Assembly: GCF_905404315.1 (NCBI RefSeq)
Contig: NC_066286.1
Span: 12,469,501 to 12,533,500 of the forward strand
Length of the DNA: 64,000 bases
Reading direction: 5' to 3'
Source of the DNA: Leptidea sinapis
Lineage: Eukaryota; Arthropoda; Insecta; Lepidoptera; Pieridae
Made by a program: the position numbers and the translations under genes
Notes under the pieces: model-generated
Seen by the model: the letters and a program-made list of their open reading frames with translations, nothing else
What the model was told of the DNA's origin: nothing
Database searches by the model: none
In this document: in pieces, positions 26,415 through 37,679 of the stretch
How the letters are laid out: the number at the start of each line of letters is the position of its first letter
Numbering within the stretch: position 1 is the first letter of the stretch

Positions 26415-26835
26415 ATACGAATTCAAATATTTCTTTTCAAAATAGGATTTAAAATCACTTATTGAACGTCAAAAAGCACCACCCATTCTGAATAGTAGTT
26501 AGGTATTTTTACCAAATGTGAGAAGAACGGGCGCAAGATCAGCAGGGCTAATTTTTCTCAACTTAGATACAATATTAATTTAGTATAGTAAAATAAAATT
26601 TATAATTAAATATCCTGAGGGCTTTCGCTCCGATTCCAGTCTCTGTTATCAGAAAATAATTTATGTTATAGTAACCTTTACCACTCAAAAGTTTTTTAAA
26701 CAATTCTATTGAATTGTTTAAAAAACTTTTTATTTTATTTTATTTTTGTAACACATTTGTTTTGTACATTTTCTGGGATCATATTGCAAAAGCATAACCA
26801 TCGCCCCATAAATGACTTACTAACTCGACTTACGG
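26415..26835 (-). mobile_element. Jockey-type LINE 3' UTR and C-terminal remnant
   Basis: It aligns with 40545-41000: TTCAAATATTT, AGGATTTAAAATCACTTATTG, the TGAGGGC motif, then TTATGTTATAGTA and the coding tail. It stops where the MITE at 26836 begins. Confidence 0.65.
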
Positions 26836-27039
26836 CCGTTTTCAATAACGTATCTGTAGTTACGGATACATTGCTGTCACCGCTTGATGACAAGATCTTC
26901 TCTATCCATAGTTATGTCCAATATAGTTATAGCCCAATGCTTTATGTCGATAGGTTATTGAAATATAAGTAAGCGTAAAGGGATAGATTTGTCTACCTCT
27001 AGTAAGTTAAACTAAGGATAGATAGGTTATTGAAAACGG
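26836..27039. mobile_element. MITE, 204 bp
   Basis: CCGTTTTCAATAACGTATCT at the left and the reverse complement of CCGTTTTCAATAACCTATCT at the right differ at one base. TTA occurs close to both ends, but the left side carries an extra CGG, so the target duplication is uncertain. There is no coding capacity. Confidence 0.8.
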
Positions 27040-27439
27040 TTATTGAATTTTTTTAAATATATCTATTATAATAAGTATAATGAAGAATAGGATATACAAT
27101 ATTTTAAGAATACTTTAAGTAGTAGTAAGAACCTACATGTGTTTCATTTTAATCTAATCTACATATAATACCTACATGTTCTTTGAAACAGGCTGATAAG
27201 ACACTGATGTTCTATAGACCGGGCGATGCCAGAGTCGCTAGTATTACATAAAATTATTTAATACTGTAGTGTCCTAAGTAGTAATATTGAAGAAAAAACG
27301 TCACCGTCTTCGTAAGTCAGTAACTGAGCATTTTGCTGAACATTTTTAACCCGCAATTAATTAAAAAAAAACTTACAATGATTTTGGTTTAGAAAGTTCG
27401 AAGAAATCATTTCAAAGAAAAAAAAGTGTCCCTTTGAGA

Positions 27440-27760
27440 TCGAATTAGAAATTATGAGATCCGTAGGAGAAACAATGTCACCGACATAGCCCGAATGATT
27501 GGGAAACTGAAATGGCAGTGGGCAGGGCACATAGTTCGATGGACAGTTGGCCGGTGGGGCAGAAAAGTCCTCGAATAGCGACCACGTACCGGAAGACGCA
27601 GTGTTGGTCTCCACAAGATGGATCGATGATCTGGTTAAGAACCCCGGAATACGTTGGATGAGGGCAGCGCAGGACCGATCATCGTGGAGATCTTTGGGGG
27701 AGGCCTTTGCCCAGCAGTGGATGTCTTCCGGCTGATGATGATGATGATGATGATGAAGGA
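27440..27760 (+). pseudogene. RTE-type LINE 3' end with (TGA)n tail
   Basis: Frames give NNVTDIARMIGKLKWQWAGH, RPRTGRRSV, RWIDDLV, WMRAAQDRSSWRSLGEAF and AQQWMSSG, then a stop. It ends in a TGATGATGA microsatellite, the characteristic RTE 3' tail. An internal stop and frameshifts make it a dead 5'-truncated copy. Confidence 0.8.
27733..27756. repeat. (TGA)n tail microsatellite
   Basis: Eight trinucleotide units ending the RTE copy. Confidence 0.9.
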
Positions 27761-27889
27761 AACATTAATTGTCTTTCTTGTCAAATTTTAATCTATGCCA
27801 CAGTTCATACAAAAGAATTTGAAGACAAAGCATAAAAAATATTTACAAAATAAGTATCTCGATTTCTCCGTAATGTATGCCCGTATGCG

Positions 27890-28040
27890 CTGAAGTATCC
27901 CAAGCAGAGCCTTGGGCAGCTCCAGCGCCTTTTCCTACACAATTTCTTCTGCGCATCAATAATATATTTGATGCCTTTTGCATGCATTGTTATGCAGATG
28001 ACAGTACTGAGATGCTCTGGGAGAGCTGACACTAGTGGTG
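27890..28040 (+). pseudogene. CR1-like LINE RT fragment
   Basis: APFPTQFLLRINNIFDAF and CMHCYADDST match the motif-C region (NMHCYADDSTGD) of the LINE at 32-34 kb. YADD is intact, but only about 50 codons remain. Confidence 0.65.
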
Positions 28041-28074
28041 GCGCTTGCATGCTACCAATATAGTTGAGATTATA

Positions 28075-29060
28075 ATAATAAATCAAAATCACCCAGACGA
28101 GATAAAAATGGACTTAATCACCTCTCACAGAAAATCTAAGGCTTTTTGTAAATTTTGGAAAGCAACTAACAAACTGAATGTTCGACCGAGCTTACCGGAG
28201 AGTTTTGCGGGCTGTGCCACGCAAAAGGAAATCGTGAACATGCTTCGCGATCACTTTAAGGTCTCGTCACTGCTGGGGCCATCGAGGGGGGTGTTTGATG
28301 CTGAGGTATGTTGTGACAAGGCGCTAATGCGTTTCTCTGCTGAGCAAGTCTCAGAAATAATGAACAAAATAGCCAGGGGAAAAATCACCTGGACACGACA
28401 TCCTCAGCAGAACATCTGAAATACACTGGCTTTCACTTACCAAGGTGTTGTCGATTACTCGCTCTGTATTAGTGACTCATACATCCCTGTGAGCATGATG
28501 AGAACTACAGGTGCCATTTCTGACTGGTCTAATTTTAGACCCATATGGCATAATATAGTTGTTGATTGAACTACTGACACTTCTCTCGATGTGTACCACA
28601 AAGGTCTATTCTTGGACCGTTCCTCTTCCTAATTTATATAAATGGTCTACCTATACCTAACCTTGTATAAAAAGAACACAAGGTAGTATTGTTTGCGGAT
28701 GACACTTCACTCATATTAAAAGTGAAAAGTAGCCAAGTTTTATACGACGAAGTTAACATCTGACATCAGGTACTAATTTAGTTATTGTTAAAGAGTCATA
28801 AAACTAAGTAATATATTAAATTTACCGTGCCAAATTTAAAAGTGCGATGCGAATATTTTATTAAACGGAGAGGTGGTAAAACCGGTGGAATCTGCTATAT
28901 TTCTTGGCATTACTCTTGATTTCAAATTGTAACGGGGCTTATATTGAAGGATTAAGTTAAGAAGGCTTAGTTCTGCAGCATATGCGGTTAAAAAAATTAG
29001 ACAGTTAACTGAAATTTTTATGGGAAAGGGTAATATTACATAAATAATTTTCTCAATGAT
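28075..29060 (+). pseudogene. Jockey-type LINE fragments
   Basis: An open stretch (28075-28419) reads SKAFCKFWKATNKLNVRPSL, then AEQVSEIMNKIARGK, the linker before the RT. Further on, ILGPFLFLIYINGLP and VVLFADDTSLILKVKSS mark RT motifs B and C, with FADD intact. Stops and shifts separate the blocks. Confidence 0.65.
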
Positions 29061-29089
29061 ACCACAGACTGGGAATTAAGCGGAAACCC

Positions 29090-29870
29090 TCAGACTCTTT
29101 AATTATAAAAGTTTTATTGTAAGACATTACATTATAACCGACATTTGTAAATAAAATAATTTAAAAACAGTTGACCCTAAAGGTCGTCCTTGTATTTTCT
29201 CGCAAATTCCATACCTAAGCGTTTCAAAATGTACTTACGATGAATTTGCGCTCTTTGAGCTCAAAAAGTTATCTGTTCTATGTTTTTCAGCTTTTCGATC
29301 AGAAAGTTCTAAAATAAACACTTTTTTTTTTAATTTTCAAACGGCAATAACTTTTGAATGAATGAACCGATTTTCACGCAGTATTTGATGCAGTTTTTTG
29401 AATCACACAAATTTTGAATATTTGAATTGCACAAAGAATCTTTGAGTTTCAATTGTTCGAACTCGGAATTTTGAAGTAATCCCGAAAAACCACCTTTTTC
29501 GGTTTTCATTCGTCAACCATTACACATACTCACGAAGCTCAACCGATTTTGACCGGCTCGGTGGCGATCGACGTGGTTTTTTAATGTTAAGAGCTGTTGT
29601 TGTTTATGGAATCGATCGGTAAATCCGTTTAAAATTATTGCAGCTATATTTAGCCTAGCCATTCATTCCGCCATAAAAAATTAAAATTAACATTTTATGT
29701 ATTGTACTCAGGATAATGGCAGTTTGGGTGGTGAAGTAGTCTCTGTTTTAGATGATTTGAAAGTTTTAGCTCAATCGCCCTTGAGTAAAATTTTTTGAAA
29801 TGACATGTAACATTTTAGTAGCGAAAATTTCCAAATTTCAGACCAATTACCAATAATGTTCTGGGCCCCA
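29090..29870. other. Repeat-like AT-rich stretch, no gene seen
   Basis: It contains ACCGATTTTGACCGGCTCGG, the kind of sequence met in dispersed repeats. No frame, TIR or tail could be established. Confidence 0.3.
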
Positions 29871-30309
29871 ATATTAAAGTTTTGGATAAGAATAGCCTCA
29901 CCTTCTTGGAGCTCCATTATTTCCTGTTTAAATTCCAACAATCTTTGACGATCACATTAATAATTTTAATAATGTTTCAGATACATAAGTATTATTCGAT
30001 CTTGTTCATTTGTTCCAAATTTACGTACCTCTTAAGGTCTAGCCCGCTGTGGAAATTTCCAAATTTACTTGATGTGATAGGTACTTGTAAAGTTTGGGCG
30101 TTGCCTAACCAGCTTTTCTATCTTCAGTTCACAGTGCGCAGCCTTTGGTTACGAGAATTTTAAATAATGTGCCAGGAACTCATAGATTGCGTATTTCAAC
30201 GAAGCTAGCAATGCTTGGCTTATATTCAAAAATTTCCAGACGAGAGACATTAAAGTGTTAAAAAGCATGGGATACACTTCTTTGTAAGTCAGCCTTTGAT
30301 GATCTTTTG

Positions 30310-30905
30310 ATAACATCTACTGACTCGTAATGAGTCGGGCTTTTGGTTACAAGCATGGTCCTGCTCTGATTGGAACGCTACTTGACAATATGCGTATTAC
30401 TCCGGCTAGGTATAAAACTGAATCAACCACATCAATGTTGATGAGGCGTTCATGTAGATGCCCTTGGGCGTCACGGGTTATCCTGTCTAAAATCGTGTCA
30501 GTGGTCATACCGGCTCTTAACATACCAGCTATTTTAGGGCCAAATGGTATTTTCCCCGCGATGGCAAGCGTCCTGATGGAATGACCATAGTGACATGGGC
30601 CCTGGGAAGGGCGCTGGTGTGGAACGTGACTTACGTCAACACTGGCTACTTCTCGTGTCCAAGTTTCGTCAGTTGGTGCTGGAGCTGCTGCTTCGACTGC
30701 CGAAGGCAGCAAGCGTATTAAATAAGTATGTCGGTTTCGCTATTCAATTTTTTTTAGTATTACAGCCAAAAACTTGGCTAACCACACTGCTTTTATTGAG
30801 CACTCTCCTGTGGCTAAAAACAAGACATTGGATATTATTCCATGTCATTTAAATTACATACCAAGACAATAGAGGACGTCTCTAGCATTGCGAGGCCAGA
30901 GAACA
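30310..30905 (+). pseudogene. Mobile-element ORF remnant with RPDG...W(D/N)VT motif
   Basis: One frame gives NIPAILGPNGIF, DGKRPDGMTIVTWALGRALV, WNVT. After a +1/-1 shift it gives LATSRVQVSSVGAGAAASTA, EGSKRIK and a stop; further on, IQFFLVLQPKTW. The pattern RPDG, W-D-x-T, A-E-x-x-K-R-x-K recalls a PD-(D/E)xK nuclease-like tail of dispersed retroelements (from memory, not verified). The expected Asp of WDVT is Asn here. The minus-strand 121-residue frame over it is a shadow. Confidence 0.45.
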
Positions 30906-32021
30906 AACTGTCATAATAATAAAAAGTTAAATATACTAACTTGGTACATCAAAATATTCAAGGAATTAAAATCAAAATATTACTGGAACTATTTTTGAAC
31001 TGAAATAACACAGACATTATGTGCATTACTGAACATTTTTTAAATAATCGTGAGTTCATGTTTAGTCTTAGCAGTTGGAAGTTCTTTCTGCAGAGTGGGG
31101 GCCGAATGTGGTGGTTCATTATTATTATTTAATAAACAAATACACTCTTAGTAATGCTTGGATATTGTTAATCTCTCTGTAGAAAGACACATTGAAATAG
31201 CCTGTGTAGAGTTGAAGCAGTTCATAGTTATAAGCGTATATAGCCCGCCTTCTGCTTCAATTGACATTTTTCAAAAAATTATGGAAGAACTTTTACATAA
31301 CATATCTAAATCAAATAAAAATATTATTACACGCGGTGACTTTAATGTAAATATATTAGAAAATAATTCAGATACTAATAAAATAATAAATTTATATCAA
31401 TCTTTTGGCTTGATGCCTCAATTTATGGAGCCTACTCGGATAACTGCCACTTCGTCCAAATGTATAGATAATATTTATAGAAATGCTAATATTATAAACA
31501 AGAAATTAATTTGTTACCTTCCGTCTGGCCATCTCGGCCAATTTATCAAACTAGAAATTAAAACAAAAATCCCTGTTAAGTGAAATATACCGATGTACCA
31601 ATGACCATGGATAGACTTGAAAAACTGAAATTGAATTTGTCATCTATACTTCCATTTCGATATGACACCAATAATCCAAATCAGATGTACGAAATATTTT
31701 TTAATAAATTTAGTAATGCATTCAATTCTATTTTTACAGCCAAGTCTATTATGGTCTCTGACACCACAAAGTTTAGTGACTGGGCTACAGCAGGCATATA
31801 TAAAAGTAGACTAAAATTGTATGAACTTTATGGCGAAAAGTAGTATAAATTTAGTGAGGAGTTTAAAGAAAAAGTTAGAAATTATCCAAAAAATTTAAAA
31901 AATGTTTGTCATGAAGCAAAATCGCGTTACCTAAGCTAAAAAATTTAAAATTGTCAAAACAAAATTAAATCCAACTGGAAAATTATTAATAATGAGACTG
32001 GAAGAGTCAACTAGTAATAAT

Positions 32022-34005
32022 ATTTTTTTTTTTTTTTTATGGAATAGGAGGACAAACGAGCGTACGGGTCACCTGGTGTTAAGTGATCACCGCCGCCCAC
32101 ATTCTCTTGCAACACCAGAGGAATCACAAGAGCGTTGCCGGCCTTTAAGGAAGGTGTACGCGCTTTTTTTGAAGGTACCCATGTCGTATCGTCCCCGAAA
32201 CACCGCACAAGGAAGCTCATTCCACAGCTTTGTAGTACGAGGGAGAAAGCTTCTTGAAAACCGCACTGTGGAGGACCGCCACACATCCAGATGGTGGGGA
32301 TGATATCCTAACTTGTGGCGTGTCGTGCGATGGTGAAATTCGGCGGCAGGAATCAGGTTAAACAGCTCTTCGGAACACTCCCCGTGATAAATGCGGTAGA
32401 AGACACACAATGAAGCGACGTCTCTACGCAACGCCAAGTGATCCAGCCGTTCACAGAGCACTGAGTCCCCGACAATTCGAGCTGCTCTACGTTGCACGCG
32501 GTCAAATGGATCGAGCAGATACTGGGGTGCACCAGACCAGAGATGACAGCAATACTCCATGTGTGGCCGGACCTGCGCTTTGTAGAGCGCTAGAATGTGG
32601 GCCGGCTTGAAGTATTGCCGTGCTCTATTGATGACGCCCAGCTTCTTCGAAGCCAATTTGGCTTTGCCCTCCAGATGGCCACGGAATTGGCAATCGCTCG
32701 AGATTTCGAGACCCAGTATTCCGATACTAGGCGCGGCTTTAAGAGAAGTGTTCTCGAAGAGCGGTGATACGACAAATGGGGTTTTTTTAGTGGTAAACGC
32801 GCAAACTTGAGTCTTCTGGGGGTTAAATTGGACAAGGTTCAATTTACCCCATTCCGCGACCTTCTCGAGAGAGGACTCGATAGAAGACACAAGTTTCTCC
32901 CGGCACTGGTCGACGATTTCCCGAGAGAGACCTGCATGGCCCGTGTATACGGCATCACCAGTGCTGTCATCTGCATAGCAATGCATGTTGGAGGTGTCCA
33001 ACATATCATTGATATGCAGAAGAAACAACGTAGGAGATAGCACACAGCCTTGGGGCACTCCAGCATTCACGGGCTTCGGGTTCGAGCAATATCCGTCGAC
33101 AACGACCTGTATGCTGCACCCAGTGAGGAAGCTGGAGGTCCACTTGCACAAGCTCTCGGGAAGCCCAAATGATGGAAGTTTTGAGAGGAGCGCCTTGTGC
33201 CATACACGATCAAAGGCCTTCGCTATATCCAGGCTAACTGCCAGGCCTTCCCCCTTGCTTTCAATAGCCGCCGCCCATCTATGTGTTAGGTATACCAGAA
33301 GATCACCTGCCGACCGTCCATGGCGAAACCCGTACTGTCGGTCGTTAATCAACTGGTGACCCTCTAGGTATACTAAAAGCTGGTGGCTAATTATGCTCTC
33401 CATGATTTTGGAGAGCAGGGAGGTGATAGCAATAGGCCTGTAGTTCGCCGGATCCGAACTGTCTCCTTTTTTTTGGATCGGATGGACAAGGGCTGACTTC
33501 CATGAGTCAGGGACTACGCCTTTGGAATAAGAGTGACGGAATAAACGCGTTAGCACCGGCGTCAACTCAGGGGCACACGTTCTAAGCACGATTGGAGAAA
33601 TGCCATCCGGCCCGCTCGACTTCCTGACGTCCAACGAAAACAGAGCTCGCCTAACAGTTTTCTGTCTGAACTGTACTTCAGGCATAGAGCTCTGACACCG
33701 CGGGATGGTCGGCGGTGTTTTTCCGTTGTCGTCAAGAGTCGAGTTGGAGGCGAAAAGAGCGCACAGGAGCTCGGCTTTCTCTTTTGCCGTATGGGCCAGG
33801 GTGTCATTCCTCATGTGCAACGGCGGCATGGACGGCTGGTTGAAGTTACCAAGAGCAGCTTTCGACAACGACCAGAACTTGCGTGTTCCGGTCGGGTAAC
33901 TGGAAAGCTGCTCGCCGATTTTGACGACGTGCTTAGACTTCGCACGGGCGATTTGCCGCTTAAAAAATCTGGAGGCACGGTTATATTTCCTCTTAAGAAC
34001 TTTAA
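32022..34005 (-). mobile_element. CR1/Jockey-group LINE inserted antisense in the older LINE
   Basis: On the minus strand a long ORF is followed by about 48 nt of 3' UTR and an A16 tail (T run 32023-32038 on plus). The 5' end is truncated near 34000 and lacks the endonuclease. No target duplication was identified. Its 3' tail (ACCAGGTGACCCGTACGCTC and following) is shared by many fragments in the window. Confidence 0.88.
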
Positions 34006-34032
34006 TTTGAAAATTAACAATGCATCCATTAA
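32087..34032 (-). CDS. LINE reverse transcriptase ORF (open, 5' truncated)
   Basis: The frame is open without a stop for about 648 codons; the first ATG (33868) is not a natural start, because conserved residues (RASRFFKRQIARAKS, SSYPTGTRKFWSLSK) precede it. RT domain: NYRPIAITSLLSKIMES, YGFRHGRSAGDLL, SLDIAKAFDRVWH (motif A Asp), AGVPQGCVLSPTLF, MHCYADDSTGD (motif C). The thumb/C-terminal region has RPHMEYCCHLWSGAPQ and FLPRTTKLWNELP, ending QRSCDSSGVARECGRR. The open frame indicates a recent insertion. Without an endonuclease it cannot be autonomous. Confidence 0.88.
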
Positions 34033-34347
34033 TCTAGATGAGGAAGTAGCTATAGCGTTTGAACATTTTTTTAAAGACATTGCAATCTCTATCACAAAAT
34101 CTTTAGACCCCTCTCCCCTAATAGCAGAATCTCTGTTAAAACAAAATGTATTGGAGTGCAAATCACAATTCAAATAAAACTATATTAATAGTGATGATAT
34201 TGACACGGGAGTGGGTCAGGGATTAGAAATAATACTCCGCTTATAGGAACGAGTCTTTATTTGCGTTCACTTTTTCTGAACTTGCACTTCGCCGGTCTGC
34301 CGCTGTTCCTCTTGTGGGCGGCGGTACCTTCAACGCGTCACACCGCA

Positions 34348-34433
34348 CCTAACACTAAGACTTCTATCTTCTTCTTCTTGGAACACTTTCACTTTTCACT
34401 ACTTCTTCTTTTCTTCTTCTTCTTCTTCTTTAC
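34348..34433. repeat. (TTC)n-rich tract
   Basis: Pyrimidine-rich imperfect trinucleotide repeat within the LTR-like element. Confidence 0.8.
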
Positions 34434-34664
34434 ACTTTCGAGTCAGAACTAGAACTGCCGTAGGCCACGCTTAGTACGGCTTATATACCCCCGGATCCGT
34501 TCTATTTTCAAAATGATTCTCCCATTCCATCTTTAAATTTAAATTGTACTAGAAAATTCTTTTAACTATTTTTATCCTGCTTACACATTTTCCATCCCTT
34601 TTTTTCTGTTCGATTTGATCCTGAATTTACTAGAAATTTCCTTTAACTTTACAAAACCCAAAAA

Positions 34665-34739
34665 AATCCATACACTGGTAGGTGTATCGAACCCGGGTCT
34701 ACAGCGTCTTAAGTAAACACTTTTCCGCTGACCTACAAG
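34665..34739 (-). repeat. tRNA-like head of the LTR-like element
   Basis: TTGTAGGTCAGCGG and CCCGGGTTCGATACACCTAC resemble A- and B-box regions, with GTAGGT/ACCTAC able to pair as an acceptor stem. The T-arm does not pair well, so this is not a working tRNA. Confidence 0.45.
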
Positions 34740-36221
34740 TATTGCTGATGGAGCTGTTGAAATTAATAATGTCTTGAAGTTTGACAACTCTCGTCATATA
34801 CTTCGATGAGTTGCTACGCAACAATATCATTAGAACTTTTAAACTTATTAATGTTAAGAAATCAACAGACGTCTGGGGAATTTTTATTACCGTTGTAAAA
34901 CCAATAATTGATATAACTCCACTTGTCAAATCAGGTAGTTGTTCTGACCCTGGTAATTTTAGATCTGTCTCTGTATTACCAACATTTAGAAAAAAATTCG
35001 AAAAAAGAAGAAATAATAATTTTAAATCAATTTTTAAGGCACTTTAATACACACACATAATATTATAAGGCATATAATTTATTGCATTGTAAACAGTTCG
35101 GTTTTACTAGGGGTAGTTCAACCATTGACGCAGGTGTCGAGTTGATATCACACATTTTTGATGCCTCGGAAGAATCGCACGACGATCTGGGCGTTTTCTG
35201 TGATTGGTCCAGGGCATTTGACTGTGTACACCATGACACATTGATCAGGAAACTACACCACACATGGTATTAGGGGTGTTGCCTTAGATTTTCTCTCTTC
35301 CTATTTGAGTGATAGAATCTAAAGAGTGGACGTGAATGGAAAGCGTTCCCCAGGGTCAGTGGTTACTTTGGGTGTGCCACAAGGCTCAATACTTGGACCA
35401 TTTTTATTCTTAGTATACATAAATGATCTACCCCATTTTGTCAGGGACGATCATGAGGTTGTGTTATTTTGCAGATGACACGTCACTTTTATTTAAACTA
35501 AAGCGACAACATAACGTTTTCGACGATGCAAACAATGCAATCTCGAAGGTAGTAAAGTGGTTTTATATTAATAATCTTCTACTTAATGAGAAGAAAACAA
35601 AGTATATAAGATTTATACTACCAAATGTGAAACAAGTAATAGCTAATATTATAATTAAAAACGAAGAATTAGCTCTCGTGGACACCACTGTATTTCTACG
35701 TATAGCCCTTGATAATAAGCTTCAATGGGGTCCTCACATTGATACATTATCGAAGAAGCTCAGTTCTGCAGCATACGCAGTCAAAAAGATCCTCCTCTGT
35801 ACAGATGTAGCCACAGGTAGGCTAGTCTATTTCAGCTATTTTCACAGCATTATGTCTTATGGTTTACTGCTGTGGGGAAGTGCTGCACATATTAACACCA
35901 ATTTTGTGCTTCAGAAGAGGGCTGTTCGTGCAATTTACAATATGGGTCCCAAAGAATCACTCCGTGAAAAATTTTAAGATATAAGTATAATGACCGTCAC
36001 TTGTCAATCAAAAAAGTCTAAGCATCATGTAGTTATTTAAAATTTTAGGATGGTTTTTCACATTATAACATTGTAATTTAATTTTAAAATAATATGTTTA
36101 GGGTCCTATGATGTAAAAATAACAGCTGTTGTCTTTATAAGTTCTTTTAATAACAGAAATTAGAATATACAATATATTATATATATTAACAATATTAGAA
36201 TATGCTGCAGAAACTAAGGTA

Positions 36222-37524
36222 CATAAGCATGTAAACATATTTTTAAAAAAATGAAATTTCTAAAGAAAATGAATTTATTGTGAAAGAATAGGATTATTTA
36301 ATACAAAGTTTAATACAGGCCATAGCCTGCTCTGCTATTCTGAACTTGTCGGCAACGATTATTCATTGAATTAATGAGACTGTTTATGTCATCTTGAGAT
36401 ATTCGCTTCCAATGGAATTGTAGCAAATCCTTCAGCTGTTAGGTTGTTGTCACTCCGCCCAAGTCCTTCAAAACACGTCTCTGGAGCATGCGTGCTCGAT
36501 GGGGTTGAGGTCTGGCGATTGTGCAGGCCAGGGCAATACCCGGACGTTCTCCGTTGCCAAGTATTTACTGGTTCGCCGAGCTGTATGTGAACGCGCATTG
36601 TCATATATTAACGTAAAATCGGAGCCAAAGGTTTGTGCAAACGGATGGACATGAGGTCTGAGAATATCCTCAACGTAATTTTCAGCGTTCATATTTCCAT
36701 TTACAAAAACGAGCTCAGTTCCCCTGTTCTGCATAATACCCGCCCATACCATTACTGTTGAGCCGCTGTATGGATAAACTTCCTGAATGCACCTGAGCCT
36801 TTCAGTATTTCCGGGCCGACGGTACACTCGCACCCTTCTTGTATCAGGCCTAAACCCGAATTGCGACTCATCCATCATCATTTTATCCCATTGTTCCTGG
36901 GTCCATGTTCTGCGTTCTCTACACCATTCATTTCGACGAGCGCGATTCCCGTGACGTTTCGGTGGGCACCTAATTGGGCGTCGAGCCCGTAGGCCGTACT
37001 CATGCAGTTGATTTCGCAGTTTAGGGACTTACATCAACACCACTTGAATTTTGCAGCCTGAAACTTATCTCTCGAGCGGTTAGAATCGGCTGGCGTTTTG
37101 CAGTCAGTTGTATGTATCGGTCTTCCCGAGTGGTTGTACTCCTTTTACGGCCTGAATTCTGTTCAGCGGGTTCCCTTGTATTATTGTAGCGCTGCCAAAG
37201 ACGACAAATAACACTTCTATGAATGCCAAAATGCCGAGATACTTCCCGCTTGCAACATCCCTACAGCTCTTTGCATTTCATTTGCCATCAAATGACGTCG
37301 CTCCATAACGTAAATAATATCTAACAATTCAATTTTGTCGCTAACTTTATTTAAATGGTTGGTAAAATTATAAAATCAAGACTAAACGAAGCAATAAAAA
37401 CGCACTTAAATTCAAACAAATACCCTTTCATTTAATTTTATGAAAAAAAAACAAAACATAATCGAAATTTATTTTACAACCAGCCAGTATGTCATCAATA
37501 ACAAAAAAGTTTACATACCTATGC
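36222..37524 (-). pseudogene. Tc1-like (DD34E) transposon, near full length
   Basis: Ends CATAAGCATGTAAAC and (reverse) CATAGGTATGTAAAC form imperfect TIRs. The main frame, 36468-36881, carries MMMDESQFGFRP, STVMVWAGI, IYDNARSHTARR and SPDLNPIEH: all three catalytic residues with 34 between the last two. The N-terminus (MERRHLMANEMQRAVGMLQA) is in other frames, and the C-terminus shifts after NPIEHA. Same family as 23640-24531. Confidence 0.85.
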
Positions 37525-37679
37525 ACTTTGAATGAATATAGACTTAGAAATTAATTAATATAAATGGTAATGGTGTTTTGTAATAAGTATAAGTTTTGCA
37601 TGTTGCTTAGACTTTTTTGATGTATTTATATATGAAAATCTGATATATCTGCACAGGAATATTAACTTGTTTAATTAAG

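Larger units (their letters stand above)
34203..34739 (-). mobile_element. Solo-LTR-like element in the LINE, 5-bp TSD
   Basis: TATTG flanks both ends (34198-34202, 34740-34744). Excision restores the LINE frame (INSDDI then ADGAVEINNV). On the minus strand it has a TATA box (GGGGTATATAAG, 34481-34487), a GAA-rich tract and AATAAA (34256-34261) 53 nt before the end, the layout of an LTR. The other end carries a tRNA-like stretch. Ends are not TG/CA, so classification is open. Confidence 0.75.
30915..36010 (+). pseudogene. Jockey-type LINE carrying two nested insertions
   Basis: Endonuclease part (31158-31583): VISVYSPPSASID, TRGDFNVNI (GDFN), PSGHLGQFI in place of the usual SDH. Linker: NWKIINNETGRVN at about 31990. 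After the nested LINE: INNASINLDEEVAIAFEHFF. After the LTR-like insert: ADGAVEINNV. RT: QFGFTRGSSTIDAG, WSRAFDCVHHDTLI, GVPQGSILGPFLFLVYINDL, LCYFADDTSLLFKL, then LLWGSA and KRAVRAIYNMGPKESLREKF. Several stops and shifts show it is dead. The tail is missing. Confidence 0.85.

Noticed and set aside
30347..30712. 121-codon minus-strand frame
   Set aside because: The plus strand codes a recognisable mobile-element remnant (RPDG motif); the minus frame is its complement.
32087..33868. Reverse transcriptase as part of a retron/DGR-type defence system
   Set aside because: The eukaryotic LINE context (A tail, APE-LINE relatives, C-terminal region) explains it fully.
34665..34739. Functional tRNA gene
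   Set aside because: A/B-box-like motifs are present but the T-arm does not pair, and it is inside an inserted element.
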